Assembly: GCA_965248765.1 (NCBI GenBank)
Contig: CBDFKF010000001.1
Coordinates: forward strand, 62,001 to 126,000
DNA from: CBDFKF01 sp965248765
GTDB taxonomy: Bacteria > Pseudomonadota > Alphaproteobacteria > VGEJ01
Direction: 5' to 3'
Length of the DNA stretch: 64,000 nucleotides
The notes below the pieces were generated by a model. That model saw only the letters and a program-made list of their open reading frames with translations. It was not told the origin of the DNA and searched no databases. Positions 17,971 through 26,050 of the stretch are shown here, in pieces. The position numbers and the translations under genes are program-made. Positions within the stretch are counted from its first letter, which is position 1, and the number at the start of each line of letters is the position of its first letter.

Positions 17971-20877
17971 ATGCAGCACTCAATCGTCATTCGCGGCGCC
18001 CGCGAGCACAATCTCAAGTCCATCGATCTCGACATTCCTCGCGACCAGCTAGTGGTGATCACCGGCCTCAGCGGCTCGGGCAAATCCTCGCTGGCGTTTG
18101 ACACGATCTACGCTGAGGGCCAGCGGCGCTACGTCGAGAGCCTCTCGGCCTACGCGCGCCAGTTCCTTGAGCTGATGCAGAAGCCGGACGTCGAGACCAT
18201 CGAGGGGCTGTCACCGGCAATCTCGATCGAGCAGAAGACGACCTCTCGCAACCCGCGATCGACGGTCGGCACGGTTACCGAGATCTACGACTATCTCCGG
18301 CTGCTTTACGCCCGGGTCGGGGTTCCCTACTCGCCGGCCACCGGCCTGCCGATCGAGAGCCAGACGGTTAGTCAGATGGTCGATATCGTCCTAGCGATGC
18401 CCGAGGGCACGCGGCTCTACGTGCTCGCCCCGATCGTGCGCGGCCGCAAGGGCGAGTATCGCAAAGAGTTCGCGGACCTCCTTAAGCGCGGCTTCCAGCG
18501 GGTCACGATCGATGGCGAACTCCACGACCTCGATGACGTGCCGGCCCTCAAGAAGAACTTCAAGCACGATATTGAGGTTGTTGTGGATCGGCTCGTCGTC
18601 CGCTCCGATATCGCGACGCGTCTTGCCGACAGCCTCGAGATCGCCCTCGATCTCGCCAATGGCATCGCCCTCGCCGAGGACGCCGACCGCGGCGAACGCA
18701 CGACGTTCTCGGCCAAGTTCGCGTGTCCGGTCTCGGGCTTCACGATCGAAGAAATCGAGCCGCGCTTGTTCTCCTTCAATAACCCCTTCGGCGCCTGTCC
18801 GGCCTGTGATGGCCTCGGTAGCCAGATGCATATCGATGCCGGCCTCGTGGTCCCCGACGATGGATTGTCCTTGCGCACGGGCGCAATTGCGCCGTGGGCG
18901 AAGTCCACATCGCCCTACTACCTGCAGACATTGGAGAGCCTGGCCCGCCACTTCGGCGAGAGCACGTCGACCCCGTTCCGCGAACTCGAGGCCACTACCC
19001 GCGAGGCGATCCTCTATGGCACCTCTAAGCCGGTCGAGATGTCGTACGACGACGGTGAGCGCTCCTACTCAACCAAACGCCCGTTCGAGGGCGTCATCCC
19101 CAATCTCGAGCGCCGCCTGCGTGAGACGGATTCAGCGTGGGTCCGCGAGGAGCTGGCCCGCTTCCAGAGCACCCGCACGTGCGAGACATGCGGCGGCTAC
19201 CGTCTCAAGCCGGAGGCGCTTGCGGTCAAGATCAGCGGCTTGCACATCTCGGAAGCAGTCGAGATGTCGATCGCCGAAGCGCACGATTGGTTTACCGGCC
19301 TGGACGACGCGTTGACACCGAAGCAACAAGAGATAGCGGAGCGCATCCTGCGGGAGATCCGCGAGCGGCTCAACTTCCTCGACGACGTCGGTCTCGACTA
19401 CCTCACGCTTTCGCGCAACGCCGGGACCCTCTCTGGCGGCGAAAGTCAACGGATACGCCTAGCCTCGCAGATCGGCTCCGGCCTGACGGGTGTCCTGTAC
19501 GTCTTGGACGAGCCCTCGATCGGCCTCCATCAGCGCGACAATGCCCGCCTCCTCCAGACCCTCAAACGCTTGCGCGATCTCGGCAACACCGTTCTGGTGG
19601 TTGAGCACGATGAGGAGGCGATCCTCGAAGCCGACTATGTCGTCGACATGGGCCCCGGTGCGGGCATCCATGGCGGTCATGTCGTCGCGCAAGGGTCGCC
19701 GGGCGAAATCCTTCATAACGCCCAGAGCCTGACTGGTCAGTACCTCAGTGGTATCCGCCAGATCCCTATACCGGAGCAGCGTCGCGACGCGGCCCGCGGT
19801 CGATATCTGACGGTGCAAGGCGCGCGCGCGAACAACCTCGCGAACATTAACGTCGACATTCCGCTCGGGACGCTCACCTGTGTCACCGGCGTCTCGGGTA
19901 GCGGCAAGTCCACACTGATTATCGAGACCCTCTATCACGCGTTGGCGCGCCGCCTGCACAGTGCGCGCACTCAGCCAGGCGCGCACGGAAACATCGTCGG
20001 CCTCGAGTTCCTGGACAAGGTCATCGACATCGACCAATCGCCGATCGGCCGGTCTCCGCGGTCGAACCCGGCGACCTACACCGGCGCCTTCACGCCGATC
20101 CGCGATTGGTTCGCCGGCTTGCCGGAATCGGGCGCCCGCGGCTACCGCCCAGGCCGCTTCTCTTTCAATGTCAAGGGCGGGCGCTGCGAGGCTTGCCAGG
20201 GCGATGGACTGATCAAGATAGAGATGCACTTCCTGCCCGACGTTTACGTCCAGTGCGATGTCTGCAAGGGCCGCCGCTACAACCGTGAAACGCTGGAAAT
20301 AACGTTCAAGAACAAATCTATAGCGGATGTTCTTGATATGACAGTTGATGAAGGGGCGGAGTTTTTCAGCGCCGTTCCGGCCATCCGCGACAAGCTGGTG
20401 ACGTTGCAGCGCGTCGGCCTCGGTTATATCCACGTCGGCCAACCGGCGACCACCCTCTCAGGCGGTGAAGCACAGCGGGTGAAGCTCGCTAAGGAGCTCT
20501 CGCGTCGGGCCACGGGCCAGACACTCTACATTCTCGATGAACCGACCACCGGCCTGCACTTTGAAGACGTCCGAAAGCTCTTGGAGGTGCTCCACGCGCT
20601 GGTCGAGGCCGGCAACACGGTGGTCGTCATCGAACACAACTTGGAGATTATCAAGACCGCGGATTGGATCATCGACCTTGGGCCCGGCGGCGGTGACGCC
20701 GGCGGCGAGATCGTCGCCACGGGCACGCCGGAGGACGTGGCCTTGGTCGGTCCAAGTTTCACCGGCCAGTACCTCAAACGCCATTTGGCCCGCACCCGTG
20801 CGGGGCGGAGCACCAAACGCAAGCAACCTGTCCGACGATTAACTCGCCGCACAACTCAGCGGCGCAGGCGCGCCTAG
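17971..20877 (+). CDS. uvrA: UvrABC excinuclease subunit A
   Basis: Damage-recognition ATPase of nucleotide excision repair, 968 residues. I start at the ATG at 17971 (MQHSIVIRGAREHNLKSIDL); the frame is open further upstream only into the IS end. Two ABC domains are visible: Walker A GLSGSGKSSLAFDT near residue 36 and GVSGSGKSTLI in the second half; signatures LSGGESQRIRLASQIG and LSGGEAQRVKLAKELS; zinc-binding Cys pairs CPACDGLG, CETCGGYR, and CEACQGDG with CDVCKGRRYN. The C-terminus ends in a basic tail rich in Arg/Lys. An IS element now lies directly upstream, so the native promoter may be displaced. Confidence 0.96.
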   Translation: MQHSIVIRGAREHNLKSIDLDIPRDQLVVITGLSGSGKSSLAFDTIYAEGQRRYVESLSAYARQFLELMQKPDVETIEGLSPAISIEQKTTSRNPRSTVGTVTEIYDYLRLLYARVGVPYSPATGLPIESQTVSQMVDIVLAMPEGTRLYVLAPIVRGRKGEYRKEFADLLKRGFQRVTIDGELHDLDDVPALKKNFKHDIEVVVDRLVVRSDIATRLADSLEIALDLANGIALAEDADRGERTTFSAKFACPVSGFTIEEIEPRLFSFNNPFGACPACDGLGSQMHIDAGLVVPDDGLSLRTGAIAPWAKSTSPYYLQTLESLARHFGESTSTPFRELEATTREAILYGTSKPVEMSYDDGERSYSTKRPFEGVIPNLERRLRETDSAWVREELARFQSTRTCETCGGYRLKPEALAVKISGLHISEAVEMSIAEAHDWFTGLDDALTPKQQEIAERILREIRERLNFLDDVGLDYLTLSRNAGTLSGGESQRIRLASQIGSGLTGVLYVLDEPSIGLHQRDNARLLQTLKRLRDLGNTVLVVEHDEEAILEADYVVDMGPGAGIHGGHVVAQGSPGEILHNAQSLTGQYLSGIRQIPIPEQRRDAARGRYLTVQGARANNLANINVDIPLGTLTCVTGVSGSGKSTLIIETLYHALARRLHSARTQPGAHGNIVGLEFLDKVIDIDQSPIGRSPRSNPATYTGAFTPIRDWFAGLPESGARGYRPGRFSFNVKGGRCEACQGDGLIKIEMHFLPDVYVQCDVCKGRRYNRETLEITFKNKSIADVLDMTVDEGAEFFSAVPAIRDKLVTLQRVGLGYIHVGQPATTLSGGEAQRVKLAKELSRRATGQTLYILDEPTTGLHFEDVRKLLEVLHALVEAGNTVVVIEHNLEIIKTADWIIDLGPGGGDAGGEIVATGTPEDVALVGPSFTGQYLKRHLARTRAGRSTKRKQPVRRLTRRTTQRRRRA

Positions 20878-20969
20878 GCGCGAGGCTACACAAGCGCCCT
20901 TCACCCACCAGGCGCTGGCGTGATGTAATCACGCGTGTAATCAAAGCGGAGGCGATCTGTGGCTAGCGC

Positions 20970-22310
20970 ATGAGCGAACAACCCGTCCACATTGTTGGCG
21001 GCGGTCTCGCCGGCAGCGAGGCGGCATGGCAGCTCGCCCGCGCTGGTATCCCGGCGGTCGTTCATGAGATGCGCCCAGAATGCGAGACGGAAGCTCATGT
21101 GAGCGGCGGCTTGGCGGAGCTGGTGTGTTCGAACTCGTTCCGCTCCGATGATCACGAGACCAGCGCCATCGGCGTGTTGCACGAAGAAATGCGGCGCTGT
21201 AGCTCGCTCATCATGGCCGCCGCCGATGCGCACCGCGTGCCGGCCGGCAGCGCGCTCGCCGTTGATAGGGTGGGCTTCTCCGACGCGGTGGAGGCTGCGC
21301 TGGAAGCGGCACCCCTCGTCACTGTTGTGCGCGAGGAGATTGCAGGCCTGCCGCCAGCCGAGTGGGCCTCCGTGATCGTCGCCACCGGGCCGCTCACCTC
21401 CGCCCCGCTGGCCGAGGCAGTGCGCGAGCTCACGGGCACGGACTCGCTCGCGTTCTTCGATGCCATCGCTCCGATCGTCTACAAGGACGGCATCGACTTC
21501 TCCACTGCCTGGTACCAGTCCCGTTACGACCGGGGTGAAGGCGCCGACTACATCAACTGTCCACTCGACCGCGCGCAGTACGAGGTCTTCGTCGCTGGCT
21601 TGGTCGCGGCGGAAACGACCGTCTTCAAGGACTGGGAGCGCGACACGCCTTACTTCGAAGGCTGCCTACCGATCGAGGTGATGGCCGCTCGCGGGACCAA
21701 AGTTCTTGCCTATGGGCCGATGAAGCCGGTCGGGCTCACCAATCCGCATCAGCCGGAGAAGCCGTATGCGGTTGTTCAGCTGCGCCAAGATAACGCGCTC
21801 GGCACGCTCTACAACATGGTCGGCTTCCAAACCAAAATGAAGCACGGCGACCAGGCCCGCCTGTTCCGCACCATCCCTGGTCTCGAACGGGCCAGTTTCG
21901 CTCGCCTCGGCGGCATCCATCGCAACACCTTCCTCGATAGTCCCCGCCTCCTGGATCAAAGCCTTCGCCTCCGGGCGATGGACCACCTGCGGTTTGCAGG
22001 CCAAATCACCGGTGTCGAGGGTTACGTCGAGAGCGCTGCCATCGGCTTGCTGGCGGGCTGTTTCGCCGCCGCCGAGCGACGTGGGACGGACCCGCAAGCG
22101 CCACCATCCACGACCGCCCTCGGGGCGCTGCTTGCCCACATCACAGGCGGGCACCTCGCCGCCGGGAGCTTTCAGCCGATGAACGTGAATTTCGGCCTGT
22201 TTCCGCCTATCGACGGTCCGGCCCAGCGACGCGAGCGGCGGGCGGCAATGGCGCGCCGGGCATTGGCCGACCTAGAGCGCTGGCGCGAGCCACGCCTGGC
22301 TGCCGAATAG
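20970..22310 (+). CDS. trmFO: Methylenetetrahydrofolate-tRNA-(uracil-54-C5) methyltransferase
   Basis: A 446-residue FAD-dependent enzyme that makes ribothymidine at tRNA position 54 using methylene-THF. The N-terminal FAD motif is VHIVGGGLAGSEAAWQLA, followed by the signature LAELVCSNSFRSDD containing the catalytic Cys (CSNSFRS). Further family motifs are YINCPLDRAQYEVF, FEGCLPIEVMAARG, MVGFQTKMKHGDQ, RLGGIHRNTFLDSP and GHLAAGSFQPMNVNFGLFPP. Length fits the family. It follows uvrA by 93 bases on the same strand and converges with the Sco1 gene. Confidence 0.96.
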   Translation: MSEQPVHIVGGGLAGSEAAWQLARAGIPAVVHEMRPECETEAHVSGGLAELVCSNSFRSDDHETSAIGVLHEEMRRCSSLIMAAADAHRVPAGSALAVDRVGFSDAVEAALEAAPLVTVVREEIAGLPPAEWASVIVATGPLTSAPLAEAVRELTGTDSLAFFDAIAPIVYKDGIDFSTAWYQSRYDRGEGADYINCPLDRAQYEVFVAGLVAAETTVFKDWERDTPYFEGCLPIEVMAARGTKVLAYGPMKPVGLTNPHQPEKPYAVVQLRQDNALGTLYNMVGFQTKMKHGDQARLFRTIPGLERASFARLGGIHRNTFLDSPRLLDQSLRLRAMDHLRFAGQITGVEGYVESAAIGLLAGCFAAAERRGTDPQAPPSTTALGALLAHITGGHLAAGSFQPMNVNFGLFPPIDGPAQRRERRAAMARRALADLERWREPRLAAE

Positions 22311-22340
22311 ATACCGGCGCGCAGGGCGGCGCTGGGGCGC

Positions 22341-22967
22341 TTACGCCTCGTCGAGGTGGCGGCGGAGCGTCGCCGCGATGGTCTCGGGATCAGTGCTGCT
22401 CGAGAAGTGGGTGAGGAAGCGCCCCTCCGGCCCCATTAGATAGACGATGGAGCTATGGTCCATGAGGTAGTCCTCGCTGTCCTCCTCGGCAACACGCGCA
22501 TAGAAAACCCGGTATGCCTTGGCCGCCGCTTTGATCTGCTCGGCGCTGCCTGTAAGACCGACTATCTGCGGGTGGAAGAGTTCGACGTAGCCGGCGAGCA
22601 CTTGTGGCGTATCGCGCGCAGAATCGACTGAGACGAACAGCGGCTGCACCCGCTCCCCTCCCTCGCCGAGCGCATCCAGGGCGACAGCAACCGTCTGCAG
22701 AGTGGTCGGGCAGATGTCTGGACAATAGGTATAACCAAAGAATACGAGCAGGAACTTGCCCGCGTAGTCTTGCTCGGTGACCGTTCGGCCGTGGTGGTCC
22801 ATTAGCTCGAACGGTCCACCGATGGGAATGGCGTCCGCTTCCGAGTCCGAGACGTTCTGCGACCGCCACAGCGCGACCGCTACCACCGCCGCGATCAGAG
22901 CCACGGCGGGTATCAGCCACCGCGGGTCCGCACGGCGGGCGCGAGCTTTGTCGGCAGTGGGGAGCAT
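22341..22967 (-). CDS. Sco1/SenC family copper chaperone
   Basis: A 208-residue protein with an N-terminal membrane anchor (residues about 18-37) and a periplasmic thioredoxin-like domain. The copper-binding CxxxC is in FFGYTYCPDICPTTLQTVAV and the third ligand His lies in YLMDHSSIVYLMG. FVSVDSARDTPQVLAGY is also typical. Sco proteins deliver copper to the CuA site of cytochrome c oxidase or keep it reduced; no oxidase genes are in the window. Confidence 0.92.
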   Translation of the reverse strand: MLPTADKARARRADPRWLIPAVALIAAVVAVALWRSQNVSDSEADAIPIGGPFELMDHHGRTVTEQDYAGKFLLVFFGYTYCPDICPTTLQTVAVALDALGEGGERVQPLFVSVDSARDTPQVLAGYVELFHPQIVGLTGSAEQIKAAAKAYRVFYARVAEEDSEDYLMDHSSIVYLMGPEGRFLTHFSSSTDPETIAATLRRHLDEA

Positions 22968-22997
22968 CGCTGACCGTAGCTTGAAGGTGCGGCAAGC

Positions 22998-23921
22998 TCA
23001 ATAACGCCGGCTCCATGCGGAAGCCGCTAGGCGAACGAGGCGGCCAAGCGGCCGCCTGGTGAGCGTGACAGCGAAAGGATCGAATTCCATTTGGCGTAGC
23101 CGCCGGCGGTCCTCATCGATCAACGCGCACCCGAGAAGCGCTGGCCGTGCCGCCGCGGATGCCGATCGCCGAGCCACGCGAGCGGCGCGCACTTGCGTCG
23201 CCACAACGCCGTCCAGACGCCGGATGATTGCCCGCAGCGCGGACGTGGATTGCCCTGCGAACAGCGTCGCGACATCGAGGCCAGCCTCCTCGCAGAGCGT
23301 GCGCGGCAGATAGAGGCGCCGAGCCGCCGCATGAAATGGCACGGCATGAACGAGACCGTTGATCGCCCAGGCGATGCCGGCATGACGTCCGGCCGCAAGC
23401 GAAGCGGAATCTGAAGCACCGAGCGCACGAAGCGCAAGCTCCGCCAAGCTGCCCGACGTAGCGGCAGCGTATTCCTCCAGCGCCCCCAAGTTCGCGGGCG
23501 CGGAAGCAGCCAAATCGAACGCTCGCCCTTCAATCAATGCCGCGAATGGGCCGCGCGGTAGCGCGTGACGGGTAACCGCCCGCGCGAGCGCGCGTAGCAC
23601 GGGACGAGAGCGCACAGTCCCTCCGAACAGCTCATCGATCGACTCGCGCCACCATTCCAATCGCATTTCGCCGAGTAGCGGCTCGCTGACGCTCTCTCGG
23701 ATGCGTGCGATCTCGAGGTTGAACGCGTAAAGCGCCATGAGCGCCGCCCGGCGGTCTCGCGGCGCGAACAGTACGGTCAGGTAGCGATCGTGATCATGGC
23801 GCCGCACTTCAGCCGCGCAAATGTCGATGTCGTCGGCGTGATCCGACGGCAGCGCCGCAGCGCTCCAATGGGGGGCTATCGCCACTTCATTCTGGCTCCA
23901 CGCTGCCGTCTCGACCACCAA
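22998..23921 (-). CDS. Squalene/phytoene synthase-fold protein, NDUFAF6-like
   Basis: A 307-residue soluble protein with the squalene/phytoene synthase fold. The first Asp-rich motif of true synthases (DxxxD) is replaced by YAFNLEIARIRESVSEP, followed by GEMRLEWWRESIDELFGG; this matches the non-catalytic group to which human NDUFAF6 belongs, required for complex I assembly. Later motifs (AGRHAGIAWAINGLVHAVPF, RLYLPRTLCEEAGLD) also fit. In many alphaproteobacteria a gene of this kind lies directly behind a Mth938-domain gene and secDF; here a two-gene plus-strand insert separates them. Start at the GTG or ATG near 23921 is uncertain; VRRHDHDRYLTVLFAPRDRR begins the conserved part. Confidence 0.8.
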   Translation of the reverse strand: MVVETAAWSQNEVAIAPHWSAAALPSDHADDIDICAAEVRRHDHDRYLTVLFAPRDRRAALMALYAFNLEIARIRESVSEPLLGEMRLEWWRESIDELFGGTVRSRPVLRALARAVTRHALPRGPFAALIEGRAFDLAASAPANLGALEEYAAATSGSLAELALRALGASDSASLAAGRHAGIAWAINGLVHAVPFHAAARRLYLPRTLCEEAGLDVATLFAGQSTSALRAIIRRLDGVVATQVRAARVARRSASAAARPALLGCALIDEDRRRLRQMEFDPFAVTLTRRPLGRLVRLAASAWSRRY

Positions 23922-23939
23922 ATAGCGTAAGAATCACAA

Positions 23940-23967
23940 TTGCGAGCACAACATTTTGCGCTATAAT
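23940..23967 (+). promoter_or_regulatory. Sigma-70-like promoter for the micropeptide/PuuD-domain pair
   Basis: A perfect TATAAT (23962-23967) lies 16 bases after TTGCGA (23940-23945), 46 bases before the small gene's ATG. The region is unusually AT-rich for this genome. Confidence 0.6.
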
Positions 23968-24013
23968 CGCCAAATACCGGGATGTTTCGAGCGTGCACAG
24001 GGGGTGAGACACG

Positions 24014-24109
24014 ATGAAGAACCCGCTTGAGTCACTGCCCACCACGATCATCATGGGAATAGTACTTCTTGTGGTCATGGTGCTTCTCATTCACGCGATC
24101 GGCAGCTAG
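24014..24109 (+). CDS. 31-residue single-pass membrane peptide
   Basis: A very short gene: MKNPLESLPTTIIMGIVLLV followed by VMVLLIHAIGS and TAG. It has a 9-residue polar N-terminus and one strong transmembrane helix (residues about 11-28) with no loops, so it should insert as a tiny single-span protein. It sits behind a consensus promoter, and the start is preceded by GGGGTGAGACACG, a modest ribosome-binding site. The PuuD-domain gene follows after 19 bases, beginning behind an AGGGGAAGGGGGGG stretch, so the two should be co-transcribed. Function unknown; a small accessory subunit of the neighbouring membrane protein is one possibility. Confidence 0.6.
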   Translation: MKNPLESLPTTIIMGIVLLVVMVLLIHAIGS

Positions 24110-24128
24110 GGGAAGGGGGGGCCCGATT

Positions 24129-24638
24129 ATGGAATTCGTCAGTTACGATTGGTGGGCGTTCGCGTTCCGCTACTTGCACGTCCTAAGCGGCGTGATGTGG
24201 ATCGGCTTGCTCTGGTACTTCAACTTCGTCCAGATCCCCTCGATGCCCAAAATCCCCGATGAGCAGAAGCCTGCCATCGGCAAGGTAATCGCACCGGCAG
24301 CGCTGTTCTGGTTCCGTTGGGCGGCGGCCGCAACCTTCGTCACCGGCGTCATCCTCGCCTGGATGAACGACTATCTCAGCGAAGCCATCATCATCGGCCT
24401 CGGCGACGAAGTGGCTAAGCACTCGGCGATTGGCATCGGCATGTGGCTGGGCACCATCATGGCAGCCAATGTCTGGTTCATAATCTGGCCGAATCAGAAA
24501 AAAGCTCTCGGCATGGTCGAGGTACCGGCCGAGGAGAAGGCGAAGGCCGCTCGCATGGCGATGCTGGCATCACGTACCAACACGATGCTCTCGATCCCGA
24601 TGCTTTACGCGATGGTCTCCGCCCAGAACATCTGGTAA
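24129..24638 (+). CDS. PuuD-type urate oxidase N-terminal membrane domain, stand-alone
   Basis: A 169-residue integral membrane protein with about four transmembrane helices, starting at the ATG at 24129 (MEFVSYDWWAFAFRYLHVLS). FRYLHVLSGVMWIGLLWYFN, FWFRWAAAATFVTGVILAW and MWLGTIMAANVWFIIWPNQK are hallmarks of the Urate_ox_N domain; conserved His (RYLHVLSG) and Trp/Asn residues could bind heme. Full PuuD enzymes carry a C-terminal cytochrome c domain, absent here: the protein ends at MVSAQNIW with no CxxCH. Purine-degradation genes are not nearby, so urate oxidation should not be assumed. It ends at a strong terminator. Confidence 0.8.
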   Translation: MEFVSYDWWAFAFRYLHVLSGVMWIGLLWYFNFVQIPSMPKIPDEQKPAIGKVIAPAALFWFRWAAAATFVTGVILAWMNDYLSEAIIIGLGDEVAKHSAIGIGMWLGTIMAANVWFIIWPNQKKALGMVEVPAEEKAKAARMAMLASRTNTMLSIPMLYAMVSAQNIW

Positions 24639-24657
24639 TCGGCGGCACATATCGACC

Positions 24658-24690
24658 GAAAGGGGGCCCGACCGACAGCCCCCCTTTCTT
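24658..24690 (+). terminator. Rho-independent terminator, probably bidirectional
   Basis: GAAAGGGGG (24658-24666) pairs with CCCCCTTTC (24680-24688) across a 13-base loop, followed by TT. It lies 20 bases after the PuuD-domain gene and 5 bases before the end of the convergent Mth938 gene, so it can serve both. Confidence 0.65.
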
Positions 24691-24694
24691 GAAG

Positions 24695-25090
24695 TCAGCT
24701 CGCCGGCGGAGGCGTGCTCAACGCCATCAAAGCGGCCGCGACACGCCTGTCCTCGGCGATCAACACATTGTAGGTACGACAGGCGGCGCCGGTATCCATC
24801 GCCTCAAGCACCGGTCCCCGCGCGCGCACGCCACGGCGCAGATCGTGCCTGACTAGTGCGCTTGTCCGACCACAACCGAGGAGCAGTATCTCTACACCGA
24901 GGCCAGCGGCAAACACCGGCTCGAAGTGCTCCAGGCTCAGCGCGCCAACATCGCTGATTGGCCAGGCGACCGTTCCCGTTGGAAGCACTAGGACCGAGCC
25001 CGGCCAGTGACGGCCGGAGATATCGAAGCCCTGTTCACCGTAGGCCTGGATAACCTTGCGTCCGCCGGGCGAGATGGGCATGAGCTCCAT
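24695..25090 (-). CDS. Mth938-domain protein (NDUFAF3-like)
   Basis: A 131-residue protein of the DUF498/Mth938 family. Characteristic segments are VIQAYGEQGFDISGRHWPGS, VLVLPTGTVAWPI, ILLLGCGRTSALV and the C-terminal AACRTYNVLIAEDRRVAAALM. The human homolog NDUFAF3 helps assemble complex I, and in alphaproteobacteria the gene typically follows secF, as here with an 11-base gap. It is the last gene of the yajC-secD-secF operon. A complex I role in this organism is inferred from family and neighbourhood only. Confidence 0.85.
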   Translation of the reverse strand: MELMPISPGGRKVIQAYGEQGFDISGRHWPGSVLVLPTGTVAWPISDVGALSLEHFEPVFAAGLGVEILLLGCGRTSALVRHDLRRGVRARGPVLEAMDTGAACRTYNVLIAEDRRVAAALMALSTPPPAS

Positions 25091-25101
25091 GCCCTAAATC
25101 C

Positions 25102-26046
25102 TCACTCCGCTCCCTGCTCGGCCCCCTCCTCAATCGCCAGCGCGCCCTGTCGCACCTTGAGGTATAGGAGCGCCGGGCAGGCAACGAAAATCGAGGAGTA
25201 CGTGCCTACTACCACGCCCCAGATCATGGCGACGGTGAAGCTCTCGATAACTTCACCGCCTACGAAACGCAGCGCGAGCAGTGCAAGCAGGGTCGTCGCC
25301 GAGGTCATGACGGTGCGCGACAGTGTGTCGTTGAGGCTGCGATCGATGACGTCCCTGAGCTCCGTCGTCTTGTACTTGCGCAGGTTCTCTCGGACCCGGT
25401 CGAAGATGACCACGGTGTCGTTCATCGAATAGCCGATGATCGCGAGGATGGCCGCGATGGTGGCGAGGTTGAAGTCGAGGCCCGTCAACGAAAACAGACC
25501 GACGGTCAGTAACACGTCGTGCGCGAGCGCAATCACCGCGCCGACACTGAACTGCCATTCGAAGCGGAACCAGACGTAGACCAACATGGCACCTAGCGCG
25601 ATCACCAACGCTAAGACGCCCGCTTCGATCAGTTCGGCGCTTACCTTTGGGCCGACCACCTCGACGCGGCGGTAGCCGATCTCGCCGCCGATATCGCGTG
25701 CGAGCGCCTGTTTGACGACTTCGACAGCGCGCTGCTGGGCGGTGGCGTCGCCCTCCTGGCGCTCGACACGTATCAGCACGTCGGTGACTTCGCCGAACTC
25801 CTGAATCGCAACCTCGCCTAGGCCCTCGCCCGACAGTGCTGAGCGCATCGCGCCCAGGTCGGCCGGGCCGCTCGTTCGCGCTTCGATCAGTATGCCGCCG
25901 CGGAAGTCGATGCCGTAGTTGACACCCACCGCCACGAACATGACCACAGACAACAGCGCGGCGAGGCCTGAGCCGCCCGCGGCGTAGGTCTTCCATCGCA
26001 TGAATGCGATGCTCGTGCGTTCTGGAACTAGGCGTAGACGGAGCAT
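25102..26046 (-). CDS. secF: Protein translocase subunit SecF
   Basis: A 314-residue six-helix RND-type membrane protein that, with SecD and YajC, uses the proton gradient to complete Sec export. Residues about 21-40 form TM1; GIDFRGGILIEARTSGPADL is the family's first conserved patch, LALVIALGAMLVYVWFRFEW covers TM2, and GYSMNDTVVIFDRVRENLRK with SLNDTLSRTVMTS are SecF signatures around TM4-TM5. Starts 4 bases after the secD stop, so translation is coupled. Confidence 0.96.
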   Translation of the reverse strand: MLRLRLVPERTSIAFMRWKTYAAGGSGLAALLSVVMFVAVGVNYGIDFRGGILIEARTSGPADLGAMRSALSGEGLGEVAIQEFGEVTDVLIRVERQEGDATAQQRAVEVVKQALARDIGGEIGYRRVEVVGPKVSAELIEAGVLALVIALGAMLVYVWFRFEWQFSVGAVIALAHDVLLTVGLFSLTGLDFNLATIAAILAIIGYSMNDTVVIFDRVRENLRKYKTTELRDVIDRSLNDTLSRTVMTSATTLLALLALRFVGGEVIESFTVAMIWGVVVGTYSSIFVACPALLYLKVRQGALAIEEGAEQGAE

Positions 26047-26050
26047 TGAC

